From the NCBI RefSeq assembly GCF_029227915.1, contig NC_079876.1:22506001-22570000 (forward strand): a stretch of 64,000 nucleotides of DNA. The letters are read 5' to 3'. The notes under the pieces were generated by a model. It had not been told where the DNA came from and did no database searches. It saw nothing but the letters and a program-made list of their open reading frames with translations. The position numbers and the translations under genes were made by a program. This stretch comes from Hydractinia symbiolongicarpus. Taxonomy: Eukaryota; Cnidaria; Hydrozoa; Anthoathecata; Hydractiniidae. This document shows, piece after piece, positions 58,775 to 64,000 of this stretch; the first letter of the stretch is position 1; every line of letters begins with the position of its first letter.

Positions 58775-58930
58775 ATGTCCGCCAGAGGTGCAGATTCAGG
58801 ATATGATCCTCGTAGACCAAATAGAATTTATCGTTATAAGCCGTCATCAAACAAGCCTGGTGATGATCCTACTGCAGATTACCTTAATCTGATGGGCATG
58901 ATATTTAGTATGTGTGGATTAATGATGAGG
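58775..58930 (+). CDS. WDR83OS: WDR83OS/Asterix (PAT complex subunit), first exon
   Basis: Small ER membrane protein which, with CCDC47, forms the PAT complex, an intramembrane chaperone at the multi-pass translocon. Exon 1 is 52 codons from ATG (context CAAAATGTCC) to donor AGG|GTAAGA at 58930, in phase 0. Key match to the family (human 106 aa): [33 protein letters not shown]. The exon ends MMR, where the human protein has MLK just before the first membrane helices. The exon(s) for the remaining membrane part (LKWxAW..., SFISFANS) are not visible in the next 5 kb, so either the intron is long or the rest is right of the window. The Helentron-like element ends 160 bp upstream. Confidence 0.93.
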
Positions 58931-59454
58931 GTAAGACATATTTTATTGGTGGTGGTTTTTTGTTTTTTTTGTGGTGGTGGTGGCCGTCGTGGTGGTGGCT
59001 TTACCAACACGTTCATGTTGCTTTAAAGCTTACCTCCCGAGAAAAATTAAGTTGACCTAAATTGGCTCATATTCATACGTGATTTATGAATATAAAGTTT
59101 ATTTTCCTTAATTCGCACTTATAAGTTAATAATGCCTATTCAAAGATTCAAAAATTCACCTCCGACACGAGGTAAAACACCCGCAATGTTGTTTTATAAA
59201 TTTCTTCACCTTGAGTGCTCTGACGTCACCTGTTAGAAGATCGTAAATCATCTTCCGCATTGAAATTTTTACTCAAACTTTAATAGTGAAATTCATTGGT
59301 AATGAGTATGTTTACCCCTGTGGAAAACATCAGGAAACTTTGAAAATGAATACTAACTTCGGTTGAGAAATCATCATTAAATTGCAATACCGAGAAGCTG
59401 TGACACAAAAAAAGAAAAAAAGAGCGACAGGGAAAAGGTTGTAGAATTTCAATT
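58931..59454 (+). other. Asterix intron 1 (start)
   Basis: Begins GTAAGA, then a GGTGGTGGTTTTT/GTGGTGGTGG-rich stretch at 58945-58998. No exon seen. Confidence 0.5.
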
Positions 59455-59645
59455 TGAGCAGGCGAAATACTAGACCAAGCACTGACTCGGATTTCAGTTG
59501 GGGATAGCTGTGATGAGGATACTATTCAAGAAGAAGTCGCTTCACGTGTTGCTGTTGCTGTAAGGACGTGGTGCAAGTGTGAAAAGTGTAAGTAATGACG
59601 AGCGAAGCGTGTCGTTGCTATTGCGAGTTAGAATCCGCAAATATT
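59455..59645 (+). pseudogene. Relic resembling the P2X7-type cysteine-rich intracellular domain
   Basis: Frame ISVGDSCDEDTIQEEVASRV, then VRTWCKCEKCK-stop; a one-base shift gives VMTSEACRCYCEL. The spacing W-C-x-C-x-x-C ... E-x-x-C-x-C-x-C-E is that of the cysteine-rich ballast-type domain at the P2X7 C-terminus, which is common in cnidarian and fish transposon-linked proteins (recalled). It is a single frameshifted fragment in the Asterix intron. Confidence 0.45.
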
Positions 59646-60716
<1,071 letters not shown>

Positions 60717-61611
60717 GATTTCCGCCAGCAAAGGCGAAATCTTTAAAATCGTCTGAGGAGATAGATAGAGACAGCGCAGCTAGGCTGGACGTCCGAAACT
60801 TATCCAGGCTAAAGCCTAAATCCTCGTTTTGACAGATTATTTTCTGAGAACGAGGCTAAAATGAGTTTCAAGCCAATAAGAATTCTAACAGTGCAACAAA
60901 TTGTTTTATTATCCAATCAACAATACTTTATTTTAAAGTTTATATGCTATCAAAAGTTAAAACTTGTGCAGTGTAGCATAAAGAAGATTGTCTTATAACG
61001 CGCCATCTTCGATGTTATTAACGTTTCCTTTTAATAATTACGTCACTTCCTTCTGTACAATTTTGCAAGCACGTAGACTAAAGCTATATTCAGCAGAACT
61101 ATAATTAATTATTCATGAATTTTAATTTAAAGAGGAATTGTTGAGGCTGAATATTTTTGGTGAAAGATAATGTATTATAGCTATAAAATCGTGACAAGTG
61201 TGTTATAAAAGAAAAAATAAGAATACGTAGTCTAAAAATAACATTTCAAAACTGATTATGTGTAAAAAACAATTTGCTGCCACTTTTAAAGATATTTTCC
61301 AAGTTGTTTGTCAGAGAAAAAGAGAAAATAGATAAATTTTCAGCCTTGCTGTTGTTTTCATTTTGTTTTTATTGTTCATCAATTTTCAGGTTTATTACTT
61401 TTCTTTTAAAATTGTTCTTATAGACAAATGAAGTTTATGCAAGTTAAGTTAGCTATTATTTACAGTTATAATAGTAATCAAAAATTAAATTTTAAAATTT
61501 TAGAATATTCAATGATTTTGCTCCCCCATATTACTCAGTCCTCTTCAAAGTTTAGTACTTTTCCAGATTATTGCTAATGGTGGAAATCTTTAAGCCGTAG
61601 GGCTTCTTGTT
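60717..61611 (+). mobile_element. Helentron-like element, copy 3 (related subfamily, no minisatellite)
   Basis: 5' end GATTTCCGCCAGCAAAGGCG with hairpin partner GAAATCTTTAAAATCGTC, corresponding base for base to the 5' hairpin of copies 1 and 2. The 3' end at 61580-61611 is GGTGGAAATCTT, hairpin AAGCCGTAGGGCTT, then CTTGTTT. The subterminal GATTTCCGCC and GGTGGAAATC are inverted copies with one mismatch. The interior (about 800 bp, A+T-rich) is unlike copies 1 and 2 and lacks the 128-bp array and any protein. Confidence 0.65.
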
Positions 61612-61900
61612 TATAGATAATTTCTTCCTTTGACAAAACAATTGGAAACCATAACAGGTCCAAATTTAATGGATTCTTTTCTTTTATGCCGCAAGTGTTA
61701 TTTAAACAATTTTAAACAATTTCTATATATATAAACTCAGCCCTCGAAATTAGCCCAAAAACCCGTCGGCAATAAATTGTCGACGACTTAGTCGTTTGCA
61801 GAGGCAATTCCTCGGTAATAGTTTGCCGATGCGAGAGAGTGACACGTGGGCAATTTTGAAAATATTATTTTTTTAAGCTTCGTTAGTCTTACTTACCCTT

Positions 61901-61901
<1 letters not shown>
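61612..61901. other. No gene seen
   Basis: A+T-rich spacer with an imperfectly repeated GTCGGCAATAAATTGTCGAC word near 61764. Nothing else supported. Confidence 0.35.

Positions 61902-61998
<97 letters not shown>
61902..61998 (+). repeat. (GATA)n microsatellite, about 24 repeats
   Basis: Pure TAGA/GATA run that abuts the end of repeat A copy 2 (ACAGTACAGTCCAG). Confidence 0.98.
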
Positions 61999-62480
61999 CA
62001 GTACAGTCCAGATGTAAGCGTACGCGTACGCTCAAGTTTCACACCTTTTTCTCGGAGGCGGTAGTTGTTTGTCTTTTGTTCTTATTAATTATCTTGGAGT
62101 CTTGTAAGTCATTAACTTGCGCGTAATAAACAAAAGATTATTGAAGAAAAAATAGCTTATTATAACTGCGCGTAACTATTGTTAAATAGTGTTAACATAA
62201 CTATTCCCAATAGCATAATTGCAAATGTTATCAACTCTATCAATGTGACACGAAGAGCCATTGTTTAATATTTTTATTAAACAAAGGTTTTGCGTGGAAA
62301 CTAAATAGACTAGCGAGAAGGCATTGTTGGTTGCGCGGGTTAAATAAAGCCTTTACGCGATAGAAATTATTTTATTTTAACAAAGATTGAAAATTTTTTT
62401 AGATTGCATTTTAAAACTTTAAAAACGAAAAACGGCGATATGTTTTTTTAGATCGCATTTTAAAAGTTTTAAAACGAAAA
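61998..62480 (-). repeat. Long interspersed repeat A, copy 2 (inverted)
   Basis: Starts ACAGTACAGTCCAGATGTAA and contains TAAGCGTACGCGTACGCTCA, TAGTGTTAACATAACTATTC and GCGAGAAGGCATTGTTGGTT. It is the reverse complement of 37840-38298. It borders a tandem repeat whose first unit overlaps the homology. Confidence 0.85.
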
Positions 62481-62592
62481 ACGGCGATAGAAATGTAATT
62501 TTAGATCGCATTATAAAAGTTTTAAAACGGAAAACGGCGATAGATATTTTTTTTTTTAGATCGCATTTTAAAAGTTTTAAAACGAAAAACGG
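62397..62592 (+). repeat. About 53-bp minisatellite, four units
   Basis: AGATYGCATTTTAAAA, GTTTTAAAACGAAAAACGGC and GATAG recur at about 62401, 62450, 62503 and 62558. It directly precedes the 3' end of the Ty3/gypsy relic. Confidence 0.85.
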
Positions 62593-64000
62593 TCTATATG
62601 TGTCTCTGTCTTGTTATGCACATCATGGTCGATCTGCTGTTGTCTTCGTTCCTCTTCTAAATTTCTGGTATGTGTCGCTGATCGCCGTTTTTCCATGCTG
62701 GGTAAGTGGTCTTGTAATGGACAACCTAGCAGGAGTTGAGCAGGGCTTGATTCACATTGCAATGGTGTCATGCATATTGCCATTAATCCTGCTTTGATGT
62801 CTTCCTTGCTTTCAATGCATTTCTTCATCATGCTTTTGATTATTTTGACTGCTGCTTCAGCAAGTCCATTAGATTGTGGCTATCTGGTACTTGACGTTTT
62901 ATGTTAAAAGCCCCATTCTTTAGCAAAATCTCTGAAGAGTTTGGATGCATACTGTGGTCCATTATCTGAGAATACCTCATCTGGAATACCGTTCCTGGCA
63001 AAGGAATCCTTAACTGCTTCTATTACGTTGGCTGATTTACTTTGTTGTAGTTTATACAGCTCTGCCATAATGAATAGTATTCTGTAATTATCAGGTAGGT
63101 TTCATTATAAATTTCAGACAAATTTAATCTTCTGCCATGGTTTAGTTGGTAATGGTGGAGCAGTTAAAGGCTTGGCTCCCTTTTATGCTGCATATTTGGC
63201 ACACGTTATACACCTTTGCACTAAGTAGAGAACTTAGTGCAAAGGTGTACAACATGTTGATTCATCCCGGCCAATAACAGCTCTGTCTGGCATGTTGCTT
63301 TGATTTTTCAATGCCTTGGTGACCCATGTGTATGCGGTTCAAAATATCTGTTCTCATGCTTGTTGGTATTATATATCGCGTTCTCCTTTCACCAAGATAC
63401 CTTTAATTTCAGAGCGATCGTCTGCTGTCAAAATAAGGTTGGCATGCCTCTGGGCATTTATTTTTTGATGTAGGCCACCCTTCTTGAATTATTTGTTTCT
63501 AATATTGTAACTCTGGGTCCCTCTGAGTATGTCTCTTTATCTCCTCCAATCTAGTATTTGAAGTTGGCATTTTTCGTTTTGTCAATTCTATTTGTGTTAA
63601 CCTCTTGTTCGACTAACAGGTCTGTGTTGGTGCCCTAGATAATGCATCAGCATCCTTTAGTTGGATGCCCTTTATGTGGTGTGCAGTGAAGGAGTATTGT
63701 AGTAAGGTCATCCTCATTCTTTGGATGTGTGGTGACAAAAATGCAACCAACATTTTTGGGTTTAGTATTGGTATCAGTGGCTAATGGTCCGTTTCTATCG
63801 TAAATTCTGGTAGGCCATGTATGTACATATGTGCATTTTCCTACATCCACATGAAACTGCTAGCATTTCTATCTGTATGGAATGGCAGTTCTTTTCTGTA
63901 ACTGTTAAAAATCTGGACGCACAGGAAACTGGATGCCACTTTTCCCGATGTTGTTGGTATAATATCACACTAATTCCATTCAACTTGCTACTATCCACTC
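62577..64000 (-). pseudogene. Ty3/gypsy retrotransposon pol relic (RNase H and integrase), runs off right edge
   Basis: In minus-strand order: RNase H DSSKLNGISVILYQQ, KWHPVSCASRFLT and EKNCHSIQIEMLAV at 63998-63850; FTIETDH, HIQRMRMTLLQYS and LKDADALSRAP down to 63620; an integrase HHCC-zinc region with CITCAKYAA near 63170; integrase core SDNGPQY near 62970; and AEAAVKIIKSMMKK near 62860. Stops and frameshifts are frequent, so it is dead. RT and gag would lie right of the window. No LTR recognised at 62577. Domain order RT-RNase H-integrase identifies Ty3/gypsy. Confidence 0.85.
63205..63253. repeat. 22-bp inverted duplication inside the gypsy relic
   Basis: Left arm 63205-63226 (GTTATACACCTTTGCACTAA...) and right arm 63232-63253 are reverse complements with a single mismatch around a 5-nt loop. 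It lies between the integrase zinc-binding segments, where no such palindrome would be expected in coding sequence. Confidence 0.85.

Overview
The window is A+T-rich metazoan nuclear DNA. Genes have short exons, GT-AG introns from a few hundred bases to about 9 kb, and long gene-poor stretches filled with transposon relics, fold-back elements and minisatellites. I infer a non-bilaterian, probably a cnidarian and perhaps a hydrozoan. The grounds are the protein families, the style of a copia relic, and a coclaurine N-methyltransferase-like gene beside ordinary animal housekeeping genes. Species cannot be fixed from the sequence alone.

Genes left to right. (1) 1-1573, minus: PBK/TOPK-type mitotic kinase; its C-terminus runs off the left edge. 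(2) 4691-9593, minus: complete nine-exon ASNA1/GET3 (tail-anchored protein targeting ATPase, 338 aa); all splice phases close. (3) 11190-16744, minus: complete three-exon coclaurine-N-methyltransferase/CFA-synthase-like enzyme (363 aa); its 4.3-kb intron holds two copia fragments facing each other. (4) 19647-20747 plus a probable upstream exon at 29674-29872, minus: eight-finger C2H2 protein; the intron contains a gutted Helitron. (5) 30893-32609, minus: a second C2H2 gene that looks like a pseudogene (two frameshifts, one stop, one collapsed finger). (6) 41486-42790, plus: intronless WDR12/YTM1 ribosome biogenesis factor. (7) 46462-47511, minus: intronless rhodopsin-like GPCR. (8) 50840, plus: probable first exon of an unrecognised gene behind CRE- and YY1-like motifs. 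(9) 58775-58930, plus: first exon of WDR83OS/Asterix (PAT complex).

The other major content is mobile DNA. Three copies of one family (3169-4491 minus, 57036-58615 plus, 60717-61611 plus) share a 5' hairpin with a subterminal inverted repeat, and a 3' hairpin ending in a common CTTCTTGTT. Two of them carry a central minisatellite of 128-129 bp units. This is the architecture of non-autonomous Helentrons (HINE/DINE-1 class). One copy sits within an array of the word ACTCCGTATA and ends 160 bp before the Asterix start codon. Other relics: Helitron helicase, copia, Ty3/gypsy (right edge), two hAT transposase C-termini, a tRNA-derived SINE, a Tc1/mariner-like fold-back MITE, and a long repeat shared in inverted orientation between 37.8-38.3 kb and 62.0-62.5 kb.

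The genes are ordinary cellular genes without operon structure; I see no coordinated multi-gene system. The most novel material is the Helentron-like family and its placement, followed by the animal CNMT-like enzyme.
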